Assembly (NCBI GenBank): GCA_035263105.1
Contig: DATFRO010000093.1
Coordinates: forward strand, 3,208-67,207
Origin: DATBVX01 sp035263105
GTDB lineage: Bacteria; Pseudomonadota; Gammaproteobacteria; Steroidobacterales; Steroidobacteraceae
Direction: 5' to 3'
DNA: 64,000 nucleotides
Shown: positions 17,321-24,478 of the stretch, one piece after another
How the letters are laid out: every line of letters begins with the position of its first letter
Numbering within the stretch: position 1 is the first letter of the stretch
Notes under the pieces: generated by a model
The model's input: only the letters and a program-made list of their open reading frames with translations
The model's database searches: none
What the model was told of the DNA's origin: nothing
Program-made: the position numbers and the translations under genes

Positions 17321-17351
17321 CCGGGGCGAATCGCCGGTGCCCCGGCCTTTT
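17321..17351 (+). promoter_or_regulatory. Terminator-like hairpin in the rplM leader
   Basis: CCGGGGC (17321-17327) pairs with GCCCCGG (17339-17345), followed by CCTTTT. It falls inside the leader between the putative promoter and the rplM start, so it could serve as an attenuator or an L13-responsive element. The T-run is short. Confidence 0.45.
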
Positions 17352-17446
17352 GCTTTGCAAAGCCGCCAACCCTTCAGTAAACTTCCCGCCTTTTTCGCGG
17401 CCCCCCGGATGCCGGTGGGCGCGGCTCACGGAGCGCGAATCTCATC

Positions 17447-17875
17447 ATGAACACGGTTTTTGCCAAGCCGGGTCAGGTGCGCGGCGACTGGTACGTCGTC
17501 GATGCCGCCGGCCGCACGCTCGGTCGCCTGGCCACGCAGCTGGCCCACCGCCTGAAGGGCAAGCACAAGGCCGACTACTCGCCGCACGTCGACATGGGCG
17601 ATCACCTGGTCGTCATCAATGCGGAGAAGATCCGCGTGACGGGCGCGAAGCTCGAGGACAAGTTCTATCACCATCACACCGGCTACCTCGGCAACCTCAA
17701 GACGATCGCGCTCGGCAAGCTCCTCAAGGAGCACCCGGAACGCGCCATCGAGTTCGCCGTGAAGGGCATGCTGCCGAAGAATCCGCTCGGGCGGAAAATG
17801 TTCAAGAAGCTGCACGTGTTCGCGGGCAAGGAACACCCGCACACCGCGCAGCAGCCCAAGGCCCTGAGCCTGTAG
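17447..17875 (+). CDS. rplM: 50S ribosomal protein L13
   Basis: L13 is an early-assembling large-subunit protein. The 142-residue length is exactly typical, and the sequence opens with MNTVFAKPGQV and WYVVDAAGRTLGRLATQLA, with HTGYLGNLKTI near 84-94 and GMLPKNPLGRKMFKKLHVFAG near 108-128. It is followed 32 bases later by rpsI, the universal bacterial pairing. In E. coli this operon is autoregulated by L13; the leader hairpin here is compatible with regulation but unproven. Confidence 0.99.
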   Translation: MNTVFAKPGQVRGDWYVVDAAGRTLGRLATQLAHRLKGKHKADYSPHVDMGDHLVVINAEKIRVTGAKLEDKFYHHHTGYLGNLKTIALGKLLKEHPERAIEFAVKGMLPKNPLGRKMFKKLHVFAGKEHPHTAQQPKALSL

Positions 17876-17907
17876 TCGCCTACCACATCTCAAAGAGCAA
17901 CCAGCGC

Positions 17908-18300
17908 ATGACTGCCACCAGCTTCTACGGTACGGGCCGACGCAAGACCTCCACCGCCCGCGTCTACATCACCCAGGGTTCGGGCAAGATCTCGATCAAC
18001 GACCGCACCATCGAAGAGTTCTTCGGTCGTGAAACCGGCCGCATGATCGTGCGCCAGCCGCTCGAGGTCGCGCAGGTCGCGAACCGTTTCGATGTGTCGG
18101 TGCAGGTGGAAGGTGGCGGCATCACCGGCCAGGCCGGCGCGATCCGTCACGGCATCACGCGCGCGCTGATCGCATTCGACGAGGCGCTGCGCAAGCCGCT
18201 GCGACAGGCCGGGTTCGTGACGCGCGATGCGCGCGAAGTCGAGCGCAAGAAGGTCGGCCGTCGCAAGGCGCGTCGCCGTCCGCAGTACTCGAAGCGTTGA
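17908..18300 (+). CDS. rpsI: 30S ribosomal protein S9
   Basis: S9 is a small-subunit head protein whose C-terminal SKR tail reaches the P-site tRNA. The 130-residue product shows YGTGRRKTSTARVYI near residues 6-20, RQPLEVAQ, GGGITGQAGAIRHGITRAL near 70-88, and the basic end RRKARRRPQYSKR. The ATG at 17908 follows an AAAGAGCAA ribosome-binding site; the longer open frame upstream is the rplM shadow. A strong hairpin follows 23 bases after the stop. Confidence 0.99.
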   Translation: MTATSFYGTGRRKTSTARVYITQGSGKISINDRTIEEFFGRETGRMIVRQPLEVAQVANRFDVSVQVEGGGITGQAGAIRHGITRALIAFDEALRKPLRQAGFVTRDAREVERKKVGRRKARRRPQYSKR

Positions 18301-18323
18301 TCTCACTCCCTGGCGGGGCGTAA

Positions 18324-18351
18324 CCCTCTCCCTGATTTCGCAGGGAGAGGG
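18324..18351 (+). terminator. Hairpin after rpsI
   Basis: A perfect 11-bp stem CCCTCTCCCTG / CAGGGAGAGGG with a 6-base loop ends the rplM-rpsI operon. There is no T-run, so it is either a weak or Rho-assisted terminator or an RNA-stabilising structure. Confidence 0.6.
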
Positions 18352-18381
18352 CCGGGCGAGGAGTCACGACGTTCGATTTGT

Positions 18382-18455
18382 TGGGGGATCGTCTAGCGGT
18401 AGGACTGCGGACTCTGACTCCGCCAACCTAGGTTCGAATCCTAGTCCCCCAGCCA
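18382..18455 (+). tRNA. tRNA-Gln (anticodon CTG)
   Basis: The 74-base gene folds as a normal cloverleaf: acceptor TGGGGGA paired with TCCCCCA, anticodon stem GCGGA/TCCGC around loop CTCTGAC giving anticodon CTG, and T arm CCTAGGTTCGAATCCTAGT. The CCA end is encoded. The weak U1-A72 pair is the expected glutaminyl-tRNA synthetase identity feature. It is a single tRNA gene between rpsI and ybaL. Confidence 0.96.
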
Positions 18456-18463
18456 ATCTTCAT

Positions 18464-18494
18464 GAGGCCCGCGCATGCGGGCCTCGGCGTTTTT
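18464..18494 (+). terminator. Rho-independent terminator of tRNA-Gln
   Basis: A perfect 9-bp stem GAGGCCCGC / GCGGGCCTC with loop GCAT is followed after GGCG by TTTTT. It lies 9 bases after the tRNA and argues against any coding start in this stretch. Confidence 0.85.
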
Positions 18495-18554
18495 GCGGTC
18501 GGCGCGGGTGCGAGTGTTACTGTATCCGCCATTCCCCTCGAGCGAGTCGACTAC

Positions 18555-20258
18555 GTGCCGCACCACGTTCCACTGATCGCAACGATTGCCGTCGGCCTCG
18601 CGGTCGCGTTCCTGCTCGGCTTTCTCGCGAGCCGCCTGCGGTTGCCGCCGATCATCGGTTATCTGCTCGCCGGCATCGTGGTCGGCCCGTTCACGCCGGG
18701 ATTCGTCGCCGACATGAACCTCGCGCCACAGCTCGCGGAGCTCGGCGTGATCCTGCTGATGTTCGGCGTCGGCATGCACTTTTCGATTGCCGACCTCCTC
18801 GCCGTACGCCGCATCGCGCTTCCCGGCGCGATTGCCCAGATCCTGGTGGCAACAGTGCTCGGCGCGCTCGTCGCCGTTTCGTGGGGCTGGCCGCTGGCGA
18901 GCGGCATCGTGTTCGGGCTCGCGCTTTCGGTCGCGAGCACGGTCGTGCTGTTGAAGGCACTCGAGCAGCGCGGCCAGCTCGATACGATGAACGGGCACAT
19001 CGCCGTCGGCTGGCTGGTGGTCGAGGATCTCGCGTCCGTCGTGACGTTGATCGTGCTGCCGGTGATCGCCACCTCGTTGCATGCCGACACGCAGGGAGCG
19101 TTGCCGATCGACCTGCTCGGGCTCGGCAAGGAGCTCGGGATCGTCTTCCTCAAGATCGGCATCTTCTTCGCCGCCATACATTTCGTCGGCGTGCGCGTCT
19201 TCCCGTGGTTGTTCGCGCAAGTCGCGCACGGCGGCTCGCGCGAGTTGATCACGCTCTTCGTGATCACGGTCGCGCTGGGAATTGCCTACCTATCGGCGGT
19301 CGGCCTGCACGTGTCTTTCGCCCTGGGAGCGTTCTTCGCGGGAGTGCTCATCAACGAATCGAAGCTCACGAGCCGCATTGCCGCCGAAGCCGTGCCGCTC
19401 GAAAACGCGTTCTCGGTGCTGTTCTTCGTCTCGGTGGGCATGTTGTTCGATCCGAGGATCGTCATCGAGCGGCCGCTGGAGCTCGCTTCCGTAGTCGCGA
19501 TCGTGGTGCTCGGCAAGTCGCTGGCCGCGTTCCTGATCGTCCTCACCTTCCGTTATCCGCTCAAGACCGCGCTGACCGTCTCGGCGAGTCTCGCGCAGAT
19601 CGGTGAGTTCTCCTTCATCGTTGCCGCGGTAGGCGTGTCGCTCCAGCTCCTGCCGGTCGAAGGGCAGAACCTGATCCTCGCCGGCGCGCTGCTCTCGATC
19701 ACGCTGAATCCGCTGTTCTTCAAGCTGATCGAACCTCTCGGGCGCGCCTTGATGTCCATCGGCCCGGTCGCGCGCACGCTCGATCGCCTGGCGCGCGCCG
19801 CCGCCCCGGAGACGGATGCGCCCATCGAGATCCGCGATCACGTGATCCTGGTCGGCTATGGCCGAGTGGGCAGCGAGATCGGCCGCGTCCTCAAGGAGCG
19901 TGGCATGCCCTTCGTCGTGATCGAGCAGAGCCGCGAGCGCGTCGACGAGCTGCGCGGCCAGGGAATACCGGTGGTGCGCGGCGACGGCGCGGTGCAGGCC
20001 ATCCTCGAGCGCGCGCGTCCGGAGGCGGCGCGCATGCTGGTGGTCGCCACCCCGGATGCGTTCCAGGCGCGACGCATGCTCGAGCACGCCGGCCAGCGCA
20101 ACGCGAAGCTGGACTCCGTGGTGCGCACGCACAGCGAGGCGGAAGCCGAGTTCCTGCACGAAGCGGGCTTCGGCACCGTGCTGATGGCGGAGCGCGAGCT
20201 TGCGGACCAGATGTCGCTGTATGTGACGGACGCCCTCGCGCGACGCGCTGCGGGATGA
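18555..20258 (+). CDS. ybaL: YbaL-type cation/proton antiporter of the Kef family
   Basis: A 567-residue inner-membrane CPA2 transporter with about 12 helices and a C-terminal RCK/TrkA-N domain. It resembles E. coli YbaL throughout: the start PHHVPLIATI, GYLLAGIVVGPFTPGFVAD, LMFGVGMHFS, GWLVVEDL and VSFALGAFFAG. The nucleotide-binding domain begins with LVGYGRVGSEIGRVL. An in-frame ATG at 18462 lies inside the tRNA terminator hairpin, so the GTG at 18555, which matches the family N-terminus, is chosen. The transported ion is not established from sequence. Confidence 0.92.
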   Translation: MPHHVPLIATIAVGLAVAFLLGFLASRLRLPPIIGYLLAGIVVGPFTPGFVADMNLAPQLAELGVILLMFGVGMHFSIADLLAVRRIALPGAIAQILVATVLGALVAVSWGWPLASGIVFGLALSVASTVVLLKALEQRGQLDTMNGHIAVGWLVVEDLASVVTLIVLPVIATSLHADTQGALPIDLLGLGKELGIVFLKIGIFFAAIHFVGVRVFPWLFAQVAHGGSRELITLFVITVALGIAYLSAVGLHVSFALGAFFAGVLINESKLTSRIAAEAVPLENAFSVLFFVSVGMLFDPRIVIERPLELASVVAIVVLGKSLAAFLIVLTFRYPLKTALTVSASLAQIGEFSFIVAAVGVSLQLLPVEGQNLILAGALLSITLNPLFFKLIEPLGRALMSIGPVARTLDRLARAAAPETDAPIEIRDHVILVGYGRVGSEIGRVLKERGMPFVVIEQSRERVDELRGQGIPVVRGDGAVQAILERARPEAARMLVVATPDAFQARRMLEHAGQRNAKLDSVVRTHSEAEAEFLHEAGFGTVLMAERELADQMSLYVTDALARRAAG

Positions 20259-20412
20259 AAAGAAGGCCTCGGGCATCAGGCCGAGAACCAGAAGAGACGC
20301 CGGCGATTCGCCAGGCGCGTGCACAGTTCAGCCGGTTGAGTTAGATTCGCCGCGCCCGTTCATCCCGTTCGCTGTTCTCAAACGCAACAACTAACGCTTT
20401 CGGGGGTTTTGC

Positions 20413-20865
20413 ATGAACTGGAAACTCATCATCATCGGCGCGATCGTTTTCTATGCCGCCACGTGGATCGTCTCCTTCGCTACCGGCCCGCTGATTCACA
20501 ACGGCGTGCTGCTGCCCACCTACATGGCTCACCCGGAGTTCTGGCGGCCGGAGCTCAACGAGACTCCGCCCAACATGACGGCGCTTCTCCCGTACTGGAT
20601 CACCACGGGACTGATCGGCTCGCTGATCATCGCCGGCATCTTCGGCCAGGTGCGCTCGACGTTCGCCGGAGCAGGATGGCTGCGTGGCCTCAAGTACGGC
20701 TTCGCGGTGTTCCTGCTGAGCTGTGCCTTCAGCCTCGGTTACTCGGGCGTCTTCAATCTGCCCGCGACGATCTGGGTGTGGTGGGGCGTCGACGGCCTGA
20801 TCATGTATCTGGTGGGTGGCGCGGCCATGGGCTGGGTGGCGCAGAAGGTCGCTCCGCAAGGCTGA
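20413..20865 (+). CDS. Hypothetical four-helix membrane protein
   Basis: A 150-residue protein that I do not recognise. Hydrophobic segments are visible near residues 5-25, 60-82, 92-115 and 120-143, giving four likely membrane helices, with a polar loop between the first and second (about 35-58, PEFWRPELNETPP). The ATG follows a strong GGGGG ribosome-binding site. It stands alone between ybaL and the convergent rpiA; the 150 bases upstream hold an imperfect GC-rich hairpin near 20270 and nothing else recognisable. Confidence 0.75.
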   Translation: MNWKLIIIGAIVFYAATWIVSFATGPLIHNGVLLPTYMAHPEFWRPELNETPPNMTALLPYWITTGLIGSLIIAGIFGQVRSTFAGAGWLRGLKYGFAVFLLSCAFSLGYSGVFNLPATIWVWWGVDGLIMYLVGGAAMGWVAQKVAPQG

Positions 20866-20939
20866 GCGGAGCTTCGCCGCGACGCGGGAATCTGCGTGGG
20901 GGCCGGGCCGCGACAACGGGAGTCGCGGTCCGGCCTGCT

Positions 20940-21662
20940 TCAGAGCCGCTTCACTCCGGCGGCCTCGCCGATCAGCAGCACGTCCGCGGGCCGGCGTGCG
21001 AACAGTCCTACAGTGACGACGCCCGGGATCTGGTTGATCTCGGACTCGAGCGCCGGCGGGTCGAGGATCGTCAGGTTGTGCACGTCCAGGATGTGATTGC
21101 CGTTGTCGGTGACGAAGCGTTCGCGCCACACGGGACGCCCGCCGCGCATTGAGAGTTGCCGCGCGACGAAGCTGCGCGCCATCGGTATCACCTCGACCGG
21201 CAACGGGAAGCGCCCCAGCACGTCGACAAGCTTGCTGTCGTCCACGATGCACACGAAACGGCGCGATGCGGCGGCGACGATCTTCTCGCGGGTGAGCGCC
21301 CCGCCGCCGCCCTTGATGAGGTGGCGGTGCGCGGTGGCCTCGTCGGCCCCATCCACATACAACTCGAGCGATCCGACGCTGTTGAGATCGAGCACCTCGA
21401 TGCCGGTCGCCCCGAGGCGCGCGGTGGAGGCCTCCGAGCTGGAGACGGCGCCGGCAATGCGCCCACGGATGCCGGCGAGGGCATCGATGAAGTGATTCAC
21501 CGTCGAGCCGGTGCCGACGCCGACCACCACGCCGTCGGTGAGGTAATCGAGCGCCGCGTGCGCAGCGCGCTTCTTGCGGTCGTCAGGATGCACGGCGAGC
21601 GGGAATTGCAGTGGTTTTCGAGCTGCAGAGACGACTGTGCCCGCTTGCGCGGGCACAGTCAT
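20940..21662 (-). CDS. rpiA: Ribose-5-phosphate isomerase A
   Basis: RpiA interconverts ribose 5-phosphate and ribulose 5-phosphate. The 240-residue product carries VGVGTGSTVNHFIDAL (near 47-62), VDGADEA near 106-112 with the catalytic-site acid residues, and KGGGGALTREKIVA (near 118-131). The first 23 residues look dispensable, and a GTG at 21593 is an alternative start that better matches RpiA length. It lies close to the fau/6S/zapA locus, as in E. coli. Confidence 0.96.
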   Translation of the reverse strand: MTVPAQAGTVVSAARKPLQFPLAVHPDDRKKRAAHAALDYLTDGVVVGVGTGSTVNHFIDALAGIRGRIAGAVSSSEASTARLGATGIEVLDLNSVGSLELYVDGADEATAHRHLIKGGGGALTREKIVAAASRRFVCIVDDSKLVDVLGRFPLPVEVIPMARSFVARQLSMRGGRPVWRERFVTDNGNHILDVHNLTILDPPALESEINQIPGVVTVGLFARRPADVLLIGEAAGVKRL

Positions 21663-21738
21663 CGTATCGTGGATTCGAGAACGGGCGGCTGGCTGAATGT
21701 GTTCTCAGTTCCAACCGCCGTTCCGCATCCGAAGGGCC

Positions 21739-21801
21739 TTACTTTTTCTTCGCGGCCTTTCTCTTGGCCTTCTTCTTACCCTTCTTTGCTTTAGCTGCCA
21801 T
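21739..21801 (-). CDS. Very small lysine-rich protein
   Basis: A 20-codon frame that encodes only Met, Ala, Lys, Gly and Arg; 12 of 20 residues are Lys and one is Arg. It has a well-placed GGAG ribosome-binding site seven bases before the ATG and a TAA stop. Composition resembles the Ala/Lys tails of histone H1-like proteins and of some ribosomal and nucleoid proteins. Function is unknown; it may bind nucleic acid. It lies alone between rpiA and the EVE-domain gene, in the same orientation. Confidence 0.6.
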   Translation of the reverse strand: MAAKAKKGKKKAKRKAAKKK

Positions 21802-21942
21802 GGTAGATCTCCGTGTCGGGTTAGTCCGGGGTCGAGTATATACACGAAATGAATATTGACAAGCAAGAGCGCGTGTGAACTTTGTCTCTCGCTCGCACGC
21901 TGCACTTCATCGATGCACGCGCGCACTGCTTGGTGTCGCGAC

Positions 21943-22404
21943 TCATTCGAGCGAGAGAATGAAGCTCCAGCTGCGCTCGCTCACCGGCATCACCGAGAGA
22001 CGCGAGCCGCGCTTGAGCAACTCGAAGTCGCTGAGCTTCGCGCGCGCGTGGGTGCGCAGTTCCTCGAGCGTGATCATCCGGTTCAGGCGTCGCGCCAGGC
22101 GCACATCGACCATGTACCAGCGCGGCTTGGCGCGATCGCTGTCGGGATCGTAGTGATCGTCCTTGGGATCGAACGCCGTGGGGTCCGGATACGCCTCGCG
22201 CGTCACTTCGACGATGCCGACGACCGCTGGAACCTCGCAGCTCGAGTGATAGAAGAACGCCTGGTCGCCCTTGTGCATTTCGCGCAGGAAATTGCGGGCC
22301 TGGTAGTTGCGCACGCCGGTCCACGCGGTGGTCTGATCGCGCGACTTGGCGAGATCGGCGATGCTGAATGAGCCGGGTTCGGACTTGATCAGCCAGTGAT
22401 TCAT
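21943..22404 (-). CDS. EVE domain-containing protein
   Basis: The 153-residue protein is a stand-alone EVE domain (formerly DUF55, related to thymocyte nuclear protein THYN1), a PUA-like fold that reads modified bases in DNA or RNA. It opens with MNHWLIKSEPGSFSI and contains TTAWTGVRNYQARNFL (25-40), MHKGDQAFFYHSSCEVP (43-59) and KPRWYMVDV near 93-101, all standard. The specific target is unknown. Its ATG overlaps the end of fau by 4 bases, forming an operon with it. Confidence 0.93.
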   Translation of the reverse strand: MNHWLIKSEPGSFSIADLAKSRDQTTAWTGVRNYQARNFLREMHKGDQAFFYHSSCEVPAVVGIVEVTREAYPDPTAFDPKDDHYDPDSDRAKPRWYMVDVRLARRLNRMITLEELRTHARAKLSDFELLKRGSRLSVMPVSERSWSFILSLE

Positions 22405-23006
22405 GTGTGGATCCCCGTAGCGTGACGCGGGAAGCGCAGGACGCGCCGATCAGTGACGACGGCCGCGAGTGGCACGTCCCAGGTCCGGGATGAGAGGTCA
22501 TCGACACGCTGCCAGTCATAGGCAAAGCCGACGAGTCGCGGTTTCAACCAGACGGTTCGCCGCCGCAGATACGCGAAAGTGCGATCGTAGTAGCCCCCGC
22601 CGGTGCCGAGCCGCTCGCCGCGCGGACCGAAAGCGACGATGGGCACCAGCACGAGATCCAGCGTCCGTCCTGAAACCAGCGCGTGTTCGGGTTCAGGGAT
22701 GCCGATGCGATTCGCGCGCAGTGCGCCCGCGAGCGATGCGAATCGCATCTCACCCGGGCAGTGTCGATCGATCACGGGAGCGAACAATTTACAACCGCGC
22801 CGACGTGCAAGCTCGATGACGGGCGCCGTGTCGAGCTCGCCGCGCACGCTCAGGTAGATTCCGATGCGGGTTCCGCGTCGCAGGAGCCCGGAAGCGGCGA
22901 GCATATTGCGCGCAGCCCACGCAGCCGAATGGCGCTCCTCCGCGGTGAGAGCACGGCGCCGCTGACGCGTCGCGCGGCGGATCTGCTCGCGGAATGGATC
23001 CTTCAA
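22401..23006 (-). CDS. fau: 5-formyltetrahydrofolate cyclo-ligase
   Basis: Fau (YgfA) converts 5-formyl-THF to 5,10-methenyl-THF using ATP. The Mg-ATP motif GTGGGYYDRTF and VLVPIVAFGPRGERLG are present, and the protein has the usual Arg-rich N-terminus QIRRATRQRRRALTAEER. The open frame extends to a GTG at 23045, but that would lie inside the 3' end of 6S RNA; a TTG at 23006 just before KDPFREQIRR is preferred, with moderate confidence. Co-transcription with the upstream 6S RNA is the classic arrangement. It also links to the glycine cleavage genes by folate metabolism. Confidence 0.92.
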   Translation of the reverse strand: MKDPFREQIRRATRQRRRALTAEERHSAAWAARNMLAASGLLRRGTRIGIYLSVRGELDTAPVIELARRRGCKLFAPVIDRHCPGEMRFASLAGALRANRIGIPEPEHALVSGRTLDLVLVPIVAFGPRGERLGTGGGYYDRTFAYLRRRTVWLKPRLVGFAYDWQRVDDLSSRTWDVPLAAVVTDRRVLRFPRHATGIHT

Positions 23007-23037
23007 GGAAAGCCTGGCTTTCTGCAGTGCAAGGGGA

Positions 23038-23228
23038 GGCGCCACCCACCTGTGCCGTTAGTGACCGTTGCTCTCGAACCAGAGCAACAAGTGGGGCGAC
23101 TGCGGACATTTAAGGCTTTCCGCACAAGGCGGACATGCACAGTGCTGTCTGCAAGCCATGGCCCCAAGGGTTTCAAAATTAGGGTCGAGAGGTATTCCCG
23201 GTCCCCATCGAACACCGCAGGCGGCGCC
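23038..23228 (-). ncRNA. ssrS: 6S RNA
   Basis: The ~190-base spacer between zapA and fau has the 6S RNA position and shape. On the minus strand the ends GGCGCCGCCTG and CAGGTGGGTGGCGCC close the long stem. The conserved element AAAGCCTTAAATGTCCGCAG corresponds to the AAGCCTTAAAACTGCGAC region of E. coli 6S. A perfect hairpin GTTGCTCT/AGAGCAAC lies near 23067-23088. 6S RNA mimics an open promoter and sequesters sigma-70 RNA polymerase in stationary phase. End positions are approximate. Confidence 0.9.
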
Positions 23229-23255
23229 AAACTGTTAAAAAGGGCCCTTCGCGGG

Positions 23256-23567
23256 CTAGAGCTCGAGCTGCTTTCCTTTGCCGAGCACTGAATCGACACG
23301 TTCCGTCAGGCGGCGCAGTCGCGCCCCCAGCTCACCGGAGACCGACTGCTCGCGGCCTCGCTTGAGCAGCTCGTTCGCCATGTTGAGAGCCGCCATCACC
23401 GCGATGCGGTCCAGTCCGACGACTTTGCCGCTGTCGCGGATCTCGCGCATCTTGCCGTTGAGGTACTCCGCCGAATCGAGCAGGTCGGCGCGTTCCTCGT
23501 GTCCGCAGGCAACGAAGTATTCCTTTTCCAGTATCCGTACGCTGACGCGCGCGGGCTGCTCACTCAT
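23256..23567 (-). CDS. zapA: Cell division protein ZapA
   Basis: ZapA binds FtsZ and bundles its filaments at the division site. The 103-residue protein matches: VSVRILEKEYFVACGHEERADLL near residues 8-30, YLNGKMREIRDSGKVVGLDRIAVMAALNMANELL near 35-68, and a C-terminal coiled coil. Its start overlaps the preceding small coiled-coil gene by 4 bases. It is directly upstream of 6S RNA, as in E. coli and Pseudomonas. Confidence 0.95.
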   Translation of the reverse strand: MSEQPARVSVRILEKEYFVACGHEERADLLDSAEYLNGKMREIRDSGKVVGLDRIAVMAALNMANELLKRGREQSVSGELGARLRRLTERVDSVLGKGKQLEL

Positions 23568-23797
23568 GTACCGTGCTCCATCGCCTTGAGGCGACCAATC
23601 ATGGCCTCGACGCGGGCGCGCACCTGCTCGTTCTTCTGCAGGAGCGTGGCCCGCTCCGCAGTGAGCGCGTCCTGGCGCTGGCGTAGCGCGCGGTTTTCAT
23701 CCTTGAGCTGACCGACGGCGCTGACCAGGTCGTCGATGCGCTTCTCGAGCCGCTTCAGCTCGGAGTCGACGGAGACCTTGGCAGACGCATCATTCAT
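23564..23797 (-). CDS. ZapB-like coiled-coil protein (TIGR02449 type)
   Basis: A 77-residue, almost entirely coiled-coil protein with heptads from about residue 8 to 70, including LKRLEKRIDDLVSAVGQLKDENRALR. Such proteins precede zapA in many gammaproteobacteria and are thought to be cell-division partners of ZapA, by analogy to ZapB. The ATG at 23797 is preferred over one three codons upstream. It overlaps zapA by 4 bases, so both are co-translated. Confidence 0.85.
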   Translation of the reverse strand: MNDASAKVSVDSELKRLEKRIDDLVSAVGQLKDENRALRQRQDALTAERATLLQKNEQVRARVEAMIGRLKAMEHGT

Positions 23798-23914
23798 GCA
23801 CGCCAATATAGAACCGGCGGTTCACGCGGGTCAATCGAGTAACCGCCGCATTCTGTGAACTGGTGCTGCGTGCGAGTGCTACCATTGAAGACCCGAGCGG
23901 AGGAACGCGTTTTG

Positions 23915-24472
23915 ATGTCGAGCGTCAGCTTTCCCGATCTCGAGGACACCCTCGCCGAGATCGGCTCGCTCGCCGAGGCCGCGGAGGCGCACGGGAGCCT
24001 GTGTGGAGCACTGTGCGCGGAGCCGCGCTTTTCGCTGGACAGCTGGCTGGACGAGTTGCTGCAGGATCCGGCGCAGGTGAGCGGCTGGCGTGGCGTGTTC
24101 GAAAGCGTCTACAGCGACACGCGCCAGGCACTGGGCGGCGAGAGCATGCAGTTCGAGCCGCTGTTGCCCGACGACGATCAGCCGCTGACGGGCCGCACGC
24201 TGGCGCTCGCGGCGTGGTGCCAGGGCTTCCTGTACGGGCTCGGCACGAGCGGGCTGCATTCCGTCGACGATCTGCCGGGCGATGTGGCCGAGGTCATCCA
24301 GGATCTCACTGAAATCAGCCATGCAAGTTTCGGCAACGATCAGGCCACCGACACCGATGAACAGGCCTACGCCGAGCTCGTCGAGTTCGTGCGCGTCGGC
24401 GTGCAGCTGATTTATGACGAGCTGGCGCAGCGCCGCTCGCCGCCCCTGCCTGATCCGCCTCGAGTGCACTGA
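23915..24472 (+). CDS. ygfB: YgfB/YecA (UPF0149) family protein
   Basis: The 185-residue helical protein shows UPF0149 features: LAEAAEAHGSLCGALCAEPRFSLDSWLDELL near residues 18-48, LAAWCQGFLYGLG near 101-113, EVIQDLTEISHASF near 128-141 and an acidic C-terminal half ending EFVRVGVQLIYDEL. YgfB has been linked to regulation of ampD and beta-lactam tolerance in Pseudomonas. The ATG at 23915 follows a GGAGG ribosome-binding site. It starts the operon ygfB-pepP-ubiH-ubiI and diverges from the zapA genes. Confidence 0.92.
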   Translation: MSSVSFPDLEDTLAEIGSLAEAAEAHGSLCGALCAEPRFSLDSWLDELLQDPAQVSGWRGVFESVYSDTRQALGGESMQFEPLLPDDDQPLTGRTLALAAWCQGFLYGLGTSGLHSVDDLPGDVAEVIQDLTEISHASFGNDQATDTDEQAYAELVEFVRVGVQLIYDELAQRRSPPLPDPPRVH

Positions 24473-24478
24473 ACCCAC

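Noticed and set aside
18324..18351. Strong intrinsic terminator after rpsI
   Set aside because: The stem is perfect but no T-run follows, so it is listed only as a hairpin with moderate confidence.
18462..18554. Upstream ATG start for ybaL
   Set aside because: It sits inside the terminator hairpin of tRNA-Gln; the GTG at 18555 fits the family N-terminus.
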